DNA of 64,000 bases from Pseudoalteromonas sp. 3D05 (GCF_002723455.1 NZ_PDUS01000010.1:79874-143873); one strand, 5' to 3'. Counted from the first letter of the stretch, positions 42,722 to 53,583 are shown. The notes: generated by a model not told the origin, from the letters alone. Translations and numbers: made by a program.

Positions 42722-45700
42722 CTAACCGGCATCTCTTATTGCTAATTGAGCAGTGGTTTCTACTTCTTTTGGCGTTGTAAACACAATAGATAAAAACCCA
42801 CTTGTGCTTTTATTTGGCTCAGCCTCACGGCTGATTGATAAACCAATACCATGCGCAGCTGTTGCGGCACTCTCTAACATAGCAAAGCCTGCTGAACCAC
42901 TGTATTTACCATTATCAGTGCTAATTGCAACAGCAGTACCTGAAGGAATTGGGTTGTTATAACGGTCTGAGTAATAAAGAGCGAATGATAATGCTGCTAG
43001 CTCATTATTATCACTTGGTGTTAAGTCAATCGTTCCTAAATCGCAATAATCAGATTGCGCCGTAGGTTCTAAAGCAACCACAAGCCCTGTTGAACTCTCG
43101 CCCGCAACACCATAAATAGAGTTACAACTTTCAATATCTAGCCCTAATTGAACCGCATTAGGAGTTAAAATAGTATTTCCATCGCCATCCAGAATTGGAT
43201 TATTCTCATCATCGAGCTCTATCTCAGTTAAGCGAGATGCAAACTGATTTCGAAGCTCCGTTTTTAATACCACAAACCGGCTATAAACTTGGCTGCCAGA
43301 CATAATAATTTCAAATGATTCACGTACATCAACAACATCTTTAGTACACAATGTTTCGAAAGTATCACCTGGTGATGGCGATGTTGCCGCTTCTGTGCAC
43401 AGAAGGCCATTGTATTTACCGTCAGCCAATGTGTGCATGCCATTGAGGTCTATATCAAAATTTTCCTCAAATTGACCGGCGTTGGTATTTTCTGGGCTAC
43501 ATGGATCATTTGCATCCCCTTCCTGACAAAAGCGAGCATCTTGTTCAACTTCAGCTGTTATTGGGTTATAAATTGCAGCTAAACCGTCATATACACCATT
43601 TTCATTGTGATCAACAAATGCTTCAGCTAGGTCATAGCCGCTGTAATATTCGTTAGTATCAAAACGGCCATTACCATTAATATCAATAAACGACTCTTGA
43701 CCCTTTGCGGTAACTAATACTGTTGCGCGTCCACCCAATGGCACTCCATTTTCGAATGTCGCTGCATTTAAAATACCTGCCATACAAGGTGCTGCGGTAT
43801 TAAAGTATAAATCACAGTTAATAGTATTGGTCTTAGGGTTAATTGAACTAATTTGGTTGCCCCATTTAGGCTCTGTGAATGGTTTCGGGTTCTGGCTTCG
43901 CCACTGAGCGTTACATTCTCCATCAACAGTTCTACACTCTAACTGTGGGTTAAAAGCATCACTGTCTAGTGTGCCTACCGCACCACCTTCGGTTGTTAAA
44001 TACACGGCGGTACCATCTGGCACTGGGTTGTTAAAATGATCTGCTAAATAAACTGATATTTCATTTAAATCGCCAATATGATCAAGCGCTTCAATATTAA
44101 TAACCGCAGAGCCTGCAGTAAAACTATTCCCATCAGGTAAACCTGAACTAATTGACACTAAGTCCGATACAGTTGTGACTTGCTCATCAAGGGCGACAAG
44201 TGATAAATCGCCAGTTGGGCATGCGGTATTTGGTGCTCTATCAGCTTCATCTTTTAAACACTCAAGGTAAAGATCTTGCCAACAGGTAACGTTATTTGTT
44301 TGCTCTGCCGGTATTTGATCTTCGGGAATATAACAAGCTTGTACGCGAACAGCCATAGGGACAAAACCAGCGTTTACTTGAACACGGGCTAAACCTTCAG
44401 CATCGGTGAAAACACTTGAGTGAGATAAACTAATACCCCCGTTGGTTGAGCTCAAGCGAAAGTCCATTCTATTACTTTGAACTTCTTTACCTATTTTGTC
44501 TTTAAGTTTGAAAGTGATTTCAGATGTTTCCGAACGCCCTTGTCCACCCGTTCCCTTAAGGGCAATGACTGGTTCGCTTGCGTCGATAAATTCAATTGAT
44601 TCAATTGGGGCTGTTGATACTGGAATATTAACTGTCGCTATAACAGGTGTTCCACCTGTTAATACACTTGCTCTGACTGTGTCACCTTGCGCTGCATTAC
44701 AGCCATCTGTGCGATAAGTAGCAGTTGCTACACCACTAACACTCGTGGTTTTAGTATCCATAACCGAAGTATTGTTTTGTACACACCCTGACGTAAACTC
44801 AACATCAAGCGGTGATACAACAAGGTTACCAGCAGTATCAAATATCTTTACAGTAATAACAGTCGTTGCACCTGCACCTAATGGGATAAACTCATCTTCA
44901 ATGATATTGCCGTCTGCATCCAACTGATTGTAAAGCCCATTATCGATTGTAACTGTTAAATCAGCGGTCGCAATTTCAAATGCTTTTTGATTCGATGCTG
45001 TTTTAGATGTGGCTGTTATTTGACCTGCCCCACTATTTGCACCAGGCTGCAGCTTTAATAGCGCAAAGCCAAAGTTATCTGTCAGTGCCTTACCTGACTC
45101 TGGTAGTAAACTACCCAAATCCGTTGTTGTTTCACTTATAATTCCTGCAAAACCATCTCCAGAACTGGTATCGGTTACTTTAACTAATACATCGATTAGC
45201 TCTTCAGATGAAAATTGATTTACTTCAATACACCCAGAGCTCAAATAAGTAGTTTCAAGAGAAACCGTATTACGGTTGCTATCCCATCCTTCATTACAAC
45301 CTTGCAATAGCTTAACATCTACACTGGCTACCGCAGTCTCAACGGATGCATCATCACCACTAGATATAAAACCGATTGTTTGTGTTATACCCACATTTTC
45401 TTTCGAGGTATAAGATGCAACAACTTGGCCTGCACCTTTTAATAGGCCACTGCTTAAAGTTACTTTAGCTTGACCGTTTTCATTTGTTAGGGCCGTGCCC
45501 AACTCTGGTGTAATTTTACCAGTAAAATTGGATTCAAATCGGACTAGCTCTCCAGCTAAAGGGACTCCGCTTTGCGTTAATGTGGCAGTTACTATGCCTT
45601 TGTTATCTTTGCTAACAGGATTTTCATCAGTAAAAGCAGCGCCAGATTGATCCACAATATCAAGAACAAGCGAAATAGTGCCGTTACCTGTTGCATCCCC

Positions 45701-46456
45701 TGCTGAAGTGAATGCAAATGAATTTGAATACGCAATACCATTGAAGGTGAAGCGAGCCGTTATCTCTCCCGCCCCCGCAACTGAACCTGCTGTAAGCAGC
45801 ATATGAGCAATACCATCATTGCCTGTTAACGCTGTACCTGAGCTTGGTGTTAATGAGCCAATATTATCAACCAAAGAAAATGTGATTCGTTGACCTGAAA
45901 CAGGTGTTTCACCTTGTTTAAGTGTTGCTCTAATATCAAGTGGGGTATCACTAGCTACATTGTTTGATAATTGTGACCCTGCTTCTGTATAGCCTTGCAA
46001 AGTTAAAGTAAACGTTTCTTCAGGAACTTGATTTTGATCACCGCTTGAGCTAAATGCAAATGAATCAGAATAGGAAGCACCGCCAATACTAATTGACGCA
46101 GAAACTTCACCCGCCCCCTCTACCGTACCCGCTGTAATGTTAATTCGTGCGATACCATTACTATCAGTTACCGCAGTACCAGAGATCGGATCTAAAATGC
46201 CCACACCATCAGCTAAGCTAAAACTTATTCGCTCACCCGCAACTGGATTATTATTATTCCTTAGTTGCGCTAAAATTTGTAAAGAAGCGCCGCGAGTTAC
46301 TGCATTGGACTCTTCACCCGTTGATGAGGAATACCCTTGTACAGCAAGGGTATAAGCAGCAGCCGTCTCCCCCTCTTTTTCAATGGTTCCACCACCACCA
46401 CATGCAGTGAGTAAAAAACTGAATAGCACAACACTTAGCCATCGCATAAAAGGCAT
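42722..46456 (-). CDS. Large Ig-like (Big_1) repeat lipoprotein
   Basis: A 1244-residue surface or periplasmic lipoprotein with lipobox LLTACGGGG. Several invasin-type Ig-like (Big_1) repeats follow, marked by a recurring pattern such as GERISFSLADGVGILDPISG, GTAVTDSNGIARINITAG and AGEVSAS (four clear copies in the first 480 residues). Acidic loops of the DxNxNGxxD calcium-binding kind lie in the last third (DINGNGRFDTNEY, DHNENGVYDG), and many cysteines are present. An adhesive or matrix role is inferred. The ATG is supported by GGGAGAGGTCA upstream. Confidence 0.85.
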   Translation of the reverse strand: MPFMRWLSVVLFSFLLTACGGGGTIEKEGETAAAYTLAVQGYSSSTGEESNAVTRGASLQILAQLRNNNNPVAGERISFSLADGVGILDPISGTAVTDSNGIARINITAGTVEGAGEVSASISIGGASYSDSFAFSSSGDQNQVPEETFTLTLQGYTEAGSQLSNNVASDTPLDIRATLKQGETPVSGQRITFSLVDNIGSLTPSSGTALTGNDGIAHMLLTAGSVAGAGEITARFTFNGIAYSNSFAFTSAGDATGNGTISLVLDIVDQSGAAFTDENPVSKDNKGIVTATLTQSGVPLAGELVRFESNFTGKITPELGTALTNENGQAKVTLSSGLLKGAGQVVASYTSKENVGITQTIGFISSGDDASVETAVASVDVKLLQGCNEGWDSNRNTVSLETTYLSSGCIEVNQFSSEELIDVLVKVTDTSSGDGFAGIISETTTDLGSLLPESGKALTDNFGFALLKLQPGANSGAGQITATSKTASNQKAFEIATADLTVTIDNGLYNQLDADGNIIEDEFIPLGAGATTVITVKIFDTAGNLVVSPLDVEFTSGCVQNNTSVMDTKTTSVSGVATATYRTDGCNAAQGDTVRASVLTGGTPVIATVNIPVSTAPIESIEFIDASEPVIALKGTGGQGRSETSEITFKLKDKIGKEVQSNRMDFRLSSTNGGISLSHSSVFTDAEGLARVQVNAGFVPMAVRVQACYIPEDQIPAEQTNNVTCWQDLYLECLKDEADRAPNTACPTGDLSLVALDEQVTTVSDLVSISSGLPDGNSFTAGSAVINIEALDHIGDLNEISVYLADHFNNPVPDGTAVYLTTEGGAVGTLDSDAFNPQLECRTVDGECNAQWRSQNPKPFTEPKWGNQISSINPKTNTINCDLYFNTAAPCMAGILNAATFENGVPLGGRATVLVTAKGQESFIDINGNGRFDTNEYYSGYDLAEAFVDHNENGVYDGLAAIYNPITAEVEQDARFCQEGDANDPCSPENTNAGQFEENFDIDLNGMHTLADGKYNGLLCTEAATSPSPGDTFETLCTKDVVDVRESFEIIMSGSQVYSRFVVLKTELRNQFASRLTEIELDDENNPILDGDGNTILTPNAVQLGLDIESCNSIYGVAGESSTGLVVALEPTAQSDYCDLGTIDLTPSDNNELAALSFALYYSDRYNNPIPSGTAVAISTDNGKYSGSAGFAMLESAATAAHGIGLSISREAEPNKSTSGFLSIVFTTPKEVETTAQLAIRDAG

Positions 46457-46662
46457 TGACCTCTCCCTAGCGTTTGTTATTAATTATTGAAATAATATAT
46501 TTACCCAATATTAACCTAAATCTGGCACGAAAATCACAACTTTTTAAGACTTTATTTGTTGTTTTTTTTATCAAACTTTTTTTTACATATTTATCGATTT
46601 TTTCTGTATAAAAATCTGCATACTGTTAGGCTATGGCAAATTTATAAAAATAGATTGTAACT

Positions 46663-47997
46663 ATGTCGAAAATCCGTTCAATGAGTTTAACAACACGTAT
46701 AATGATTGGTATGGCCTTGGGTGTGGCTGTAGGCTTTATATTCCAGGCAATTTTAGCTGGCGAAGACGATTATCTAATCCCTCTTGGATTATTCTCTTTG
46801 CCAATTAAAAGCTTTTTTGTAGATGGTTTATTTCATATTGGTGGTCAAATATTCATCGCCAGTTTAAAAATGCTGGTAGTCCCTTTAGTATTTGTTTCCC
46901 TCGTATGCGGAACATGCAGTTTAAGCGACCCCAAAAAATTAGGCCGTTTAGGGGGGAAATCGATTGGTTTATATTTAATTACCACTGCGATTGCAATAAC
47001 CGTAGCTATGACGCTAGCGCTATTAGTTAATCCAGGCGAAGGTATTAACCTACCTACAGAGGCTGCATATACCGCTAAAGAAGCACCAACACTTGCTCAA
47101 GTCATCATAGGTATGTTTCCTACCAATCCAATTGATGCAATGGCCAGTGGCAATATGCTTCAAGTTATCGTTTTTGCACTACTTTTCGGTATTGCAATGG
47201 CACTTAGTGGAGACACTGGTAAACGTGTAGCTGTGATGTTTGAAGATTTAAACGCCGTTATTCTAAAACTAGTTACGTTATTGATGAATGTTGCTCCTTA
47301 TGGCGTATTTTGTTTAATGGCAAAATTATTCACAACCATAGAATTAAGCCTAATTGTTAGCTTGGCCAAATATTTTGGTGTTGTCGTTGTTGCATTATTT
47401 ATCCATGCGTTAGTTAATTATTCGATTTTATTTAAGCTATTAACAGGCTTGAACCCTCTTACTTTCTTAAAGAAAATGCGCCATGCGTGCTTATTCGCTT
47501 TTAGTACTTCAAGCTCCAGTGCCACTATGCCTATCACTTTAGAAACAGCAACTAAGAAGCTTGGTGCCAATAACTCTGTCGCTTCATTTACCGTTCCTTT
47601 GGGTGCAACCATAAACATGGACGGTACGGCGATTATGCAAGGTGTTGCAACTGTGTTTATAGCGCAAGTATTCAGTGTTGACTTAACCCTGTCTGATTAT
47701 TTGATGGTTATATTAACGGCAACCTTAGCTTCTGTAGGTACTGCTGGTGTTCCAGGCGTTGGTTTGATCATGCTGGCAATGGTACTTAATCAAGTAGGTT
47801 TACCTGTTGAAGGCATTGCAATTATTATCGGTGTTGACCGTTTACTCGATATGACTCGAACAGCCGTGAACGTAACCGGTGACTGTATGGTCACTTGTGT
47901 TGTTGCAAAGTCCGAAGGCCAATTAGATGAAACTGTATTTAATGACCCTAATGCTGCAAAAGAGTTAGAAGATTATCGAAAGCCTACTGATTCATAA
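46663..47997 (+). CDS. Dicarboxylate/amino acid:cation symporter (DAACS family)
   Basis: A 444-residue inner-membrane symporter of the GltP/DctA/GltT family. The re-entrant loop serine stretch STSSSSATMPITLE, the motif TINMDGTAIMQGV, and VGTAGVPGVGLIML near the second hairpin are characteristic. VDRLLDMTRTAVNVTGDC contains the substrate-binding Asp/Arg region; Arg in MTRTAVN favours acidic substrates. Likely glutamate, aspartate or C4-dicarboxylates with Na+ or H+. Monocistronic, ended by a strong terminator. Confidence 0.92.
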   Translation: MSKIRSMSLTTRIMIGMALGVAVGFIFQAILAGEDDYLIPLGLFSLPIKSFFVDGLFHIGGQIFIASLKMLVVPLVFVSLVCGTCSLSDPKKLGRLGGKSIGLYLITTAIAITVAMTLALLVNPGEGINLPTEAAYTAKEAPTLAQVIIGMFPTNPIDAMASGNMLQVIVFALLFGIAMALSGDTGKRVAVMFEDLNAVILKLVTLLMNVAPYGVFCLMAKLFTTIELSLIVSLAKYFGVVVVALFIHALVNYSILFKLLTGLNPLTFLKKMRHACLFAFSTSSSSATMPITLETATKKLGANNSVASFTVPLGATINMDGTAIMQGVATVFIAQVFSVDLTLSDYLMVILTATLASVGTAGVPGVGLIMLAMVLNQVGLPVEGIAIIIGVDRLLDMTRTAVNVTGDCMVTCVVAKSEGQLDETVFNDPNAAKELEDYRKPTDS

Positions 47998-48003
47998 TGT
48001 AGG

Positions 48004-48050
48004 TTAGATAATAAAAAAACCCGCTTTGATGCGGGTTTTTTATTATCTAA
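48004..48050. terminator. Bidirectional terminator between the symporter and sohB
   Basis: The core aaaaacccgc / gcgggttttt stem with loop tttgat extends outward almost symmetrically through ttagataat / attatctaa, giving about 20 bp with one unpaired base. Convergent genes end on both sides within 10 bases. Confidence 0.92.
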
Positions 48051-48056
48051 AGGAAA

Positions 48057-49082
48057 TTAAGGGTTCATGCTTTTAAACCGAGAAAGTAACGAAACACCTG
48101 TTTTGTTCACCGCGTTGCTCAAACCCACCGCGAACTTGTCACTGAGTGACTTTTTTATTTTATACTGTACTTTATAAATTTGACGTAATTGCTGATGCCC
48201 TAAAAGCGTGTCGTCACTTGTTTCTATCTTATCAACAAGCCCCTTTTCAATTGCTTGAGTAGCGAACCAGTGCTCTCCCGTAGCTACAGCATCAATGTTT
48301 AAGCTGGGGCGCTGTTGAATTACAAACTGTTTAAACAAACCATGAGTTTGCTCTATTTCTTCTTTAAACTTCGCACGTCCTTTATCGGTGTTTTCGCCAA
48401 ATAATGTCAATGTTCGCTTATAATCACCAGCGGTTATTTGTTCAAAATCTACGTCGTTCTTTTTGAGTATTTTATGAAAGTTAGGGATTTGTGCAATTAC
48501 ACCAATAGATCCCACAATAGCAAATGGCGCTGCCACTATTTCATCTGCAACACAGGCCATCATATACCCACCACTTGCAGCAACTTTATCTATCGCAACA
48601 GTTAAGTGGATACCTTTGCTTTTTAAGCGCTGCAATTGTGAGGCGGCTAAACCGTATCCATGCACAACCCCACCACCACTTTCGAGCCTAACAAGCACTT
48701 TATCTTGCTTAGGGTCAGCTATTGAAATAATCGCAGTGACTTCTTCTCTTAAACTATCGACTTCATGAGCATCCATACTGCCACTAAAATCAATAACATA
48801 TAATCGAGGTTTAGATGTCTCATCATCATTGTTTTGTTTTGCTTTTGCCTTTGCTTTTTCAGCTTTGTGATGCGCTTTTAGTGCTTTTTTCGAAAGTGTA
48901 TTTTCAAGAAAGCTTGATTTTAAATCATCAAGTTGTTCTGACACATCTTCAATATCTATCTCACCTTTTTTTGCCTTAGGTTTTACTGCTGAACCAACAA
49001 TAATAATTGCGATAACACCTATCGCAATTACAAAGGTAACTGTTTTTGCAAAAAATAAACCGTACTCGTAAAGAAATTCCAA
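48057..49082 (-). CDS. sohB: Inner-membrane S49 peptidase SohB
   Basis: A 341-residue serine protease of the signal-peptide-peptidase A family, facing the periplasm. There is an N-terminal membrane helix (FAKTVTFVIAIGVIAIIIVG) and a charged linker rich in Lys/Ala. The S49 domain holds LYVIDFSGSMDAHEVDSLRE, AIDKVAASGGYMMACVADE with the catalytic Ser, and GSIGVIAQIPNFHKIL. The catalytic Lys lies in DYKRTLT. Length and order match the family. Confidence 0.93.
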   Translation of the reverse strand: MEFLYEYGLFFAKTVTFVIAIGVIAIIIVGSAVKPKAKKGEIDIEDVSEQLDDLKSSFLENTLSKKALKAHHKAEKAKAKAKQNNDDETSKPRLYVIDFSGSMDAHEVDSLREEVTAIISIADPKQDKVLVRLESGGGVVHGYGLAASQLQRLKSKGIHLTVAIDKVAASGGYMMACVADEIVAAPFAIVGSIGVIAQIPNFHKILKKNDVDFEQITAGDYKRTLTLFGENTDKGRAKFKEEIEQTHGLFKQFVIQQRPSLNIDAVATGEHWFATQAIEKGLVDKIETSDDTLLGHQQLRQIYKVQYKIKKSLSDKFAVGLSNAVNKTGVSLLSRFKSMNP

Positions 49083-49148
49083 CGCCCATCTCCAAAATAA
49101 ATTTACTCTAATTTAACTGAACTTAAACTAACATGCCAATCAAACACA

Positions 49149-49175
49149 AAAAAGCCACTTTTCAGTGGCTTTTTA
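49149..49175 (-). terminator. Rho-independent terminator after the lipase gene
   Basis: aaaagccact / agtggctttt form a 10-bp stem around tttc, with A/T runs at both ends, about 25 bases past the lipase stop codon. Confidence 0.88.
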
Positions 49176-49200
49176 TTGGTTGGATTGGATTAAACTAGAT

Positions 49201-51657
49201 TTAATTCGTTACAACATCAGTGTTGGTAATTAATAATGCTTTACCACGAGTTGCTAAATAGCTTGCTATTTGTAATTGCATCTCTGTGTTTGCAGCCGCG
49301 CTACCTTCAACTGTAGCCCCTGACCCTTCAGCAGGCGCTGGAGTAAGGACTGAGCCATGGTGACCTTTGGTAAACTGTACTAGATAACTCATACCGTCTT
49401 CGGTCGGTGCTTGCGACTGATCAACAGTCATTAAGCCCATCATTTTAGCTAAAGGCAGTGAACCTGCAATCGGGTTTATCGATGTTGTTGGCGGTATTAC
49501 TTGGTCTTTCTTATTACCTTCGCCATCACCTACAACCACATTCATATATACAGGCGTGCCAAGGGCATTAACGGCTGCTGCGTAGTTGGTTGGATCACCA
49601 CTGTCTAATGCAGTTTGAGATGCAAACGCAAATTGAGTCATTACACCTTGAATGTTAGCAAGTTTTGAAGTCTCGCCACCCACTGTCAATGAGGTGACAT
49701 ATTCATTGTACGCGCAACTTATAAAGGCTTGTTGGTTTCCAGCTAAAGCGCCACAGTTAGAAACAGCTTCATTCGACATATAGCTAATAAACTCAGCTGA
49801 CTCTGCTGTACCTGCAGACGCTAAAACAGACCCTTGTACAAATGGCCCAAAGCTTGCTGATTCAAGCAAGAAGCTTGCTAAACCACCACCACCGCTCGCC
49901 AGTGCAACAGATTTTACATTGAATAACGGGTCAACTTGCTCTGCAAGCGGGTTATTTGCTTGGCTAATAAAGGCCGGTGCCACAACCGAGCCCAATGAGT
50001 GACCAATAAATGAAACATCCATTGTATTTAAAGATGTATCATTAATGAAATTAAGACCAAGACGTAAGCCCAATAGGTCAGCTGAAGACTGCCTTAAATT
50101 ATCTCGTGCAACAAGCAATGATTGAAGGTTCATATACGCAAGAACAGATCCTGTACTTGCATTAAAATCATCAGTTCCGTCACCGTCAACATCAATCCCA
50201 CGTTCACCGTGAACTGGGTGATCTATTGCAACTGTTGCAAAACCTTGCATCGACAAAGCAGCAGTTAGCGCAAGCATATCTTCTTTTTTCGATGTAATAC
50301 CATGCTGCATAATCACAACAGGCCAACCACCCTCAGGCATCATTAACTCATCCATACCTATTTGGGCACGTATGCCGTTTAAAACAGGCAAAATAGGTTT
50401 AGTGACTTGCACTGGTACATTTGCCATGCTTTGTACTTTAGGAATAGAGTTATACTTTGTTAAATGTTTGGTGCTGTCTAGCCCTAAGTCACGTAAACGT
50501 CCCTCACTTAACGCAGCGCACGTTGCATCATTTGTCGAAATTGGGTCAGTTGGGAATGCTTCGCCAGCAGCTGCTTTATAACCCATCACTGCTACAGCGT
50601 TATCACACATACCTTGCCAATATGTAGCAGCTAAGTCTGAGATCTCTTTACCTGTTGGTGTAGACAAATACATAGGTAACATCACATTACCTTTTTGATA
50701 CTGAACACCCGAAAATACCGGTGATAGACCGGTAATGTTTTGAGAAGCAAAAACTTGAGTCACAGTAAGCATTGGCTGTTCAGGTACTTGAACTGCAGGA
50801 GTCGGTAAACTTTGCTCAGATAAACTAGCTGCTAGTAATGACTTAATTGTGCTTAGGACCGGTCCTGCTGACTGAATGGTCATTGCAGCAGAGAAAATAA
50901 TTTCGTCCTTTGCAATACTGCCACCTGAAACAACTACATTTTCATAGCTATTAACGGCCCCTTGTAATGCAAGCTGAGACTCAGTGACAAGCGGAGCTTC
51001 TTGTTTAACTAGACCATACGTTGAAGATGGCTCAATAGAACGCCCGAGTGAGTCTTTTAAATTAGTCGTAACAACGTTGATGTATGAACTACCCGCCTTG
51101 AAAGGCTTAAGAGGGATTACTGCAACACCATCACCACTTGCTTGGGTAATGAAATCTTCGCCGAAAGTAAGTTCACCTACAAGTTTACATGCAGAGCCTG
51201 CAGGTGCTTGAGAACATTCTGCATCTGTTAAACTAGCACCCATAATAACTTCAAAAATTCGTACTGAACCTGGTGCACCAGCAGACGCTGCATCTAAGCT
51301 AACACCATCTGGAACATCGTCACTCATAAACGATGGCATAACTAAGTCAATTTTGTACGGTACTTGGCTAGACCATCCGTCAAGAGCCCCTAAGGCAAAG
51401 GACGGATCTGCATATGCAGATCGAGGAATTGATACACCGTCATCATCAAGCTCCCCAGGAATATTTAAAGTACCGTCTTGAGTACCGCTCATTAATAAAT
51501 CATTTGGTACAGAGATAACGCCGTTTGATGGATCAAAACTTACTGTTGCAGTAGGGATAATCGGTGGTGCGTCGTTTTTAACATCTTCTAACGTTTCACC
51601 GCCGCCACAACCAGTAAGTACAGCGGTAATTGAGAGTGAGAGTAGCATTTTTTTCAT
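49201..51657 (-). CDS. VolA/Pla-1-type extracellular lipase, surface lipoprotein
   Basis: An 818-residue lipoprotein (lipobox VLTGC) whose start is the ATG behind GGAG; a frame six codons longer has no better site. The N-terminal region has the pattern SFDPSNGVISVPNDLLMSGT that recurs in VolA and Pla-1/cef lipases. The alpha/beta-hydrolase part includes PVVIMQHGITSKKEDMLALT and the nucleophile elbow SFIGHSLGSVVAPAF. A C-terminal His is in KGHHGSVL. Likely a surface lysophospholipase or triacylglycerol lipase. Monocistronic. Confidence 0.88.
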   Translation of the reverse strand: MKKMLLSLSITAVLTGCGGGETLEDVKNDAPPIIPTATVSFDPSNGVISVPNDLLMSGTQDGTLNIPGELDDDGVSIPRSAYADPSFALGALDGWSSQVPYKIDLVMPSFMSDDVPDGVSLDAASAGAPGSVRIFEVIMGASLTDAECSQAPAGSACKLVGELTFGEDFITQASGDGVAVIPLKPFKAGSSYINVVTTNLKDSLGRSIEPSSTYGLVKQEAPLVTESQLALQGAVNSYENVVVSGGSIAKDEIIFSAAMTIQSAGPVLSTIKSLLAASLSEQSLPTPAVQVPEQPMLTVTQVFASQNITGLSPVFSGVQYQKGNVMLPMYLSTPTGKEISDLAATYWQGMCDNAVAVMGYKAAAGEAFPTDPISTNDATCAALSEGRLRDLGLDSTKHLTKYNSIPKVQSMANVPVQVTKPILPVLNGIRAQIGMDELMMPEGGWPVVIMQHGITSKKEDMLALTAALSMQGFATVAIDHPVHGERGIDVDGDGTDDFNASTGSVLAYMNLQSLLVARDNLRQSSADLLGLRLGLNFINDTSLNTMDVSFIGHSLGSVVAPAFISQANNPLAEQVDPLFNVKSVALASGGGGLASFLLESASFGPFVQGSVLASAGTAESAEFISYMSNEAVSNCGALAGNQQAFISCAYNEYVTSLTVGGETSKLANIQGVMTQFAFASQTALDSGDPTNYAAAVNALGTPVYMNVVVGDGEGNKKDQVIPPTTSINPIAGSLPLAKMMGLMTVDQSQAPTEDGMSYLVQFTKGHHGSVLTPAPAEGSGATVEGSAAANTEMQLQIASYLATRGKALLITNTDVVTN

Positions 51658-51910
51658 ATGATTTGCTCCGCGCATAATCTTATTTTTATTGTGTGTTCAG
51701 TTGTATTAGTGTAGTTAATGTTTCAAATATAATGCCAAAGTTACAGTCATATAATGGTTAAAATATTGTAATAAGTTTATTAATGAGACATTAGACCAGT
51801 TAAAGTTAACGTAAAGTTTCGACTTTCGCCACCTAATTTTACAATAAATTCGATAACTTGGTGTTTTGCTATGTTAAAATCACAAAAATTGATTCTTTGG
51901 GTACCCTATT

Positions 51911-52663
51911 ATGCAAACTTATAAAGCGGCAGATAACGCACTGCAAGACAAAGTAATTCTTATCACTGGTGCCGGCGACGGTATAGGCCGAGTAGCAGCT
52001 ATAACTTATGCTAAACACGGTGCGACTGTAATTCTTCTTGGAAAAACCACACAAAAGCTTGAATGTGTATACGATGAAATTGTCGCACTTGGTTATCCAA
52101 AACCTGCAATTGTTCCTATGGACTTAAAAGGCGCTACAAAACAAAACTACCGTGATTTAGGTGCAACCATTGAGCAGCAATTTGGCAAATTAGATGGCCT
52201 GCTTAATAATGCAGGCATTATAGGGGCACTTGGTCCACTTGAACATTTTTGTGCATCAACATTTGATAACATCATGAAAGTGAATGTAACCGCACAAGCA
52301 ATGATCACTAAATATATGTTCCCTGTTCTTCGCAAATCACCCAGTGCTTCAATTATATTTACCTCTTCAGGTGTGGGACGAGAGGGAAGAGAGTTCTGGG
52401 GTGCATATGCAATTTCGAAGTTTGCAGTAGAAGGTATGATGCAAACGTGGGCTGCAGAAGTCGGTAAAACAAATATCCGAATCAATTGTATCAACCCAGG
52501 CGCAACGCGCACTTCAATGCGTGCAACGGCCTACCCTGGTGAGGACAGAGATAAACTTGCTACACCTGAAGACTTAATGCCTACATATTTATATTTAATG
52601 AGTGACGATTCTAATGCGGTAAATGGGCAATCATTAGACGCTCAAACAAAAAAACCGGCATAG
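51911..52663 (+). CDS. yciK: YciK-type short-chain dehydrogenase/reductase
   Basis: A 250-residue NAD(P)-dependent SDR. The nucleotide motif is ILITGAGDGIGRVAAITYAK, then LLNNAGIIGALGPLE, catalytic Ser in IIFTSSGVG and Tyr-x-x-x-Lys in AYAISKFAVEGM. The C-terminal INCINPGATRTSMRA is typical. The conserved AYPGEDRDKLATPEDL segment marks the YciK group. The substrate is not known. It converges with rluB across a shared terminator. Confidence 0.92.
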   Translation: MQTYKAADNALQDKVILITGAGDGIGRVAAITYAKHGATVILLGKTTQKLECVYDEIVALGYPKPAIVPMDLKGATKQNYRDLGATIEQQFGKLDGLLNNAGIIGALGPLEHFCASTFDNIMKVNVTAQAMITKYMFPVLRKSPSASIIFTSSGVGREGREFWGAYAISKFAVEGMMQTWAAEVGKTNIRINCINPGATRTSMRATAYPGEDRDKLATPEDLMPTYLYLMSDDSNAVNGQSLDAQTKKPA

Positions 52664-52673
52664 GTTAAAAACG

Positions 52674-52700
52674 AAAAAAGCCGCAATTTGCGGCTTTCTT
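52674..52700. terminator. Bidirectional terminator between yciK and rluB
   Basis: aaagccgca / tgcggcttt form a 9-bp stem with a 3-base loop, flanked by A and T runs, placed 10-14 bases from the stop codons of both convergent genes. Confidence 0.9.
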
Positions 52701-52713
52701 TAAACGCTATCAA

Positions 52714-53583
52714 TTAACGACGTTTAGTTTGCTTAACTCGGTTGTTATGTTTTTTAACAGCCTTACGAATCTGATTTATCTTCGCGCGTTTATCTTTGCG
52801 TTTTTCAGGCATAACTGAGAGCTTAGTTTGTGTCTCACGACCTAGTTTAACTGTCTTGCGCAAATAATTTACAGTCTCTAAATCTAACTCACTCCAGCCA
52901 CCCTGTGGCAAGCGTTTATCCAGCTCTAGTTTACCGTAACGAATACGTATCAATCTTGACACTTCAACCTCTTGAGATTGCCACAAACGGCGCACTTCAC
53001 GATTACGTCCCTCTGTAAGTGTCACATTATACCAACGGTTAATACCTTCACCGCCCAGTGGTTTAATGTTTAAAAACTTAGCCATGCCATCTTCAAGCTC
53101 AACACCTTTAGTGAGGTTCTTAATAGTCTCGTTAGTCACTTCACCAAATACGCGGGCAGAATATTCACGTTCAACTTCATAACTTGGGTGCATCAAACGA
53201 TTAGCTAATTCACCATCATTGGTAAACAACATTAAACCAGCTGTATTGATGTCCAATCGTCCAACCGCTATCCAGCGTTCGCCATCAATACGCGGCAAGC
53301 GATCAAATACAGTACGGCGACCTTCAGGGTCTTTACGCGTACACAACTCCCCTTCAGGTTTGTTATACATAATTACACGGCAAATACGCTCTGCTTTCTC
53401 TTCTATTTTTACGGTATGCCCATCTACACGGATTTGATCTGTTTCTTCAACCCGATCGCCTAACTTTGCTACTTTACCGTTTACACTTACACGATTAGCA
53501 TCGATGTACTTTTCCATTTCACGACGCGAACCAACACCGGCTCTCGCGAGGACTTTTTGTAGCTTTTCACCTTGTATACTCAT
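52714..53583 (-). CDS. rluB: 23S rRNA pseudouridine(2605) synthase RluB
   Basis: A 289-residue RsuA/RluB-family enzyme. It has an N-terminal S4 RNA-binding domain ([20 protein letters not shown]). The catalytic block is [20 protein letters not shown] with the active-site Asp, and [13 protein letters not shown] follows. A basic C-terminal tail ([16 protein letters not shown]) is typical of RluB. Its ATG overlaps the scpB stop by 4 bases, the classic scpB-rluB arrangement. Confidence 0.95.
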   Translation of the reverse strand: MSIQGEKLQKVLARAGVGSRREMEKYIDANRVSVNGKVAKLGDRVEETDQIRVDGHTVKIEEKAERICRVIMYNKPEGELCTRKDPEGRRTVFDRLPRIDGERWIAVGRLDINTAGLMLFTNDGELANRLMHPSYEVEREYSARVFGEVTNETIKNLTKGVELEDGMAKFLNIKPLGGEGINRWYNVTLTEGRNREVRRLWQSQEVEVSRLIRIRYGKLELDKRLPQGGWSELDLETVNYLRKTVKLGRETQTKLSVMPEKRKDKRAKINQIRKAVKKHNNRVKQTKRR

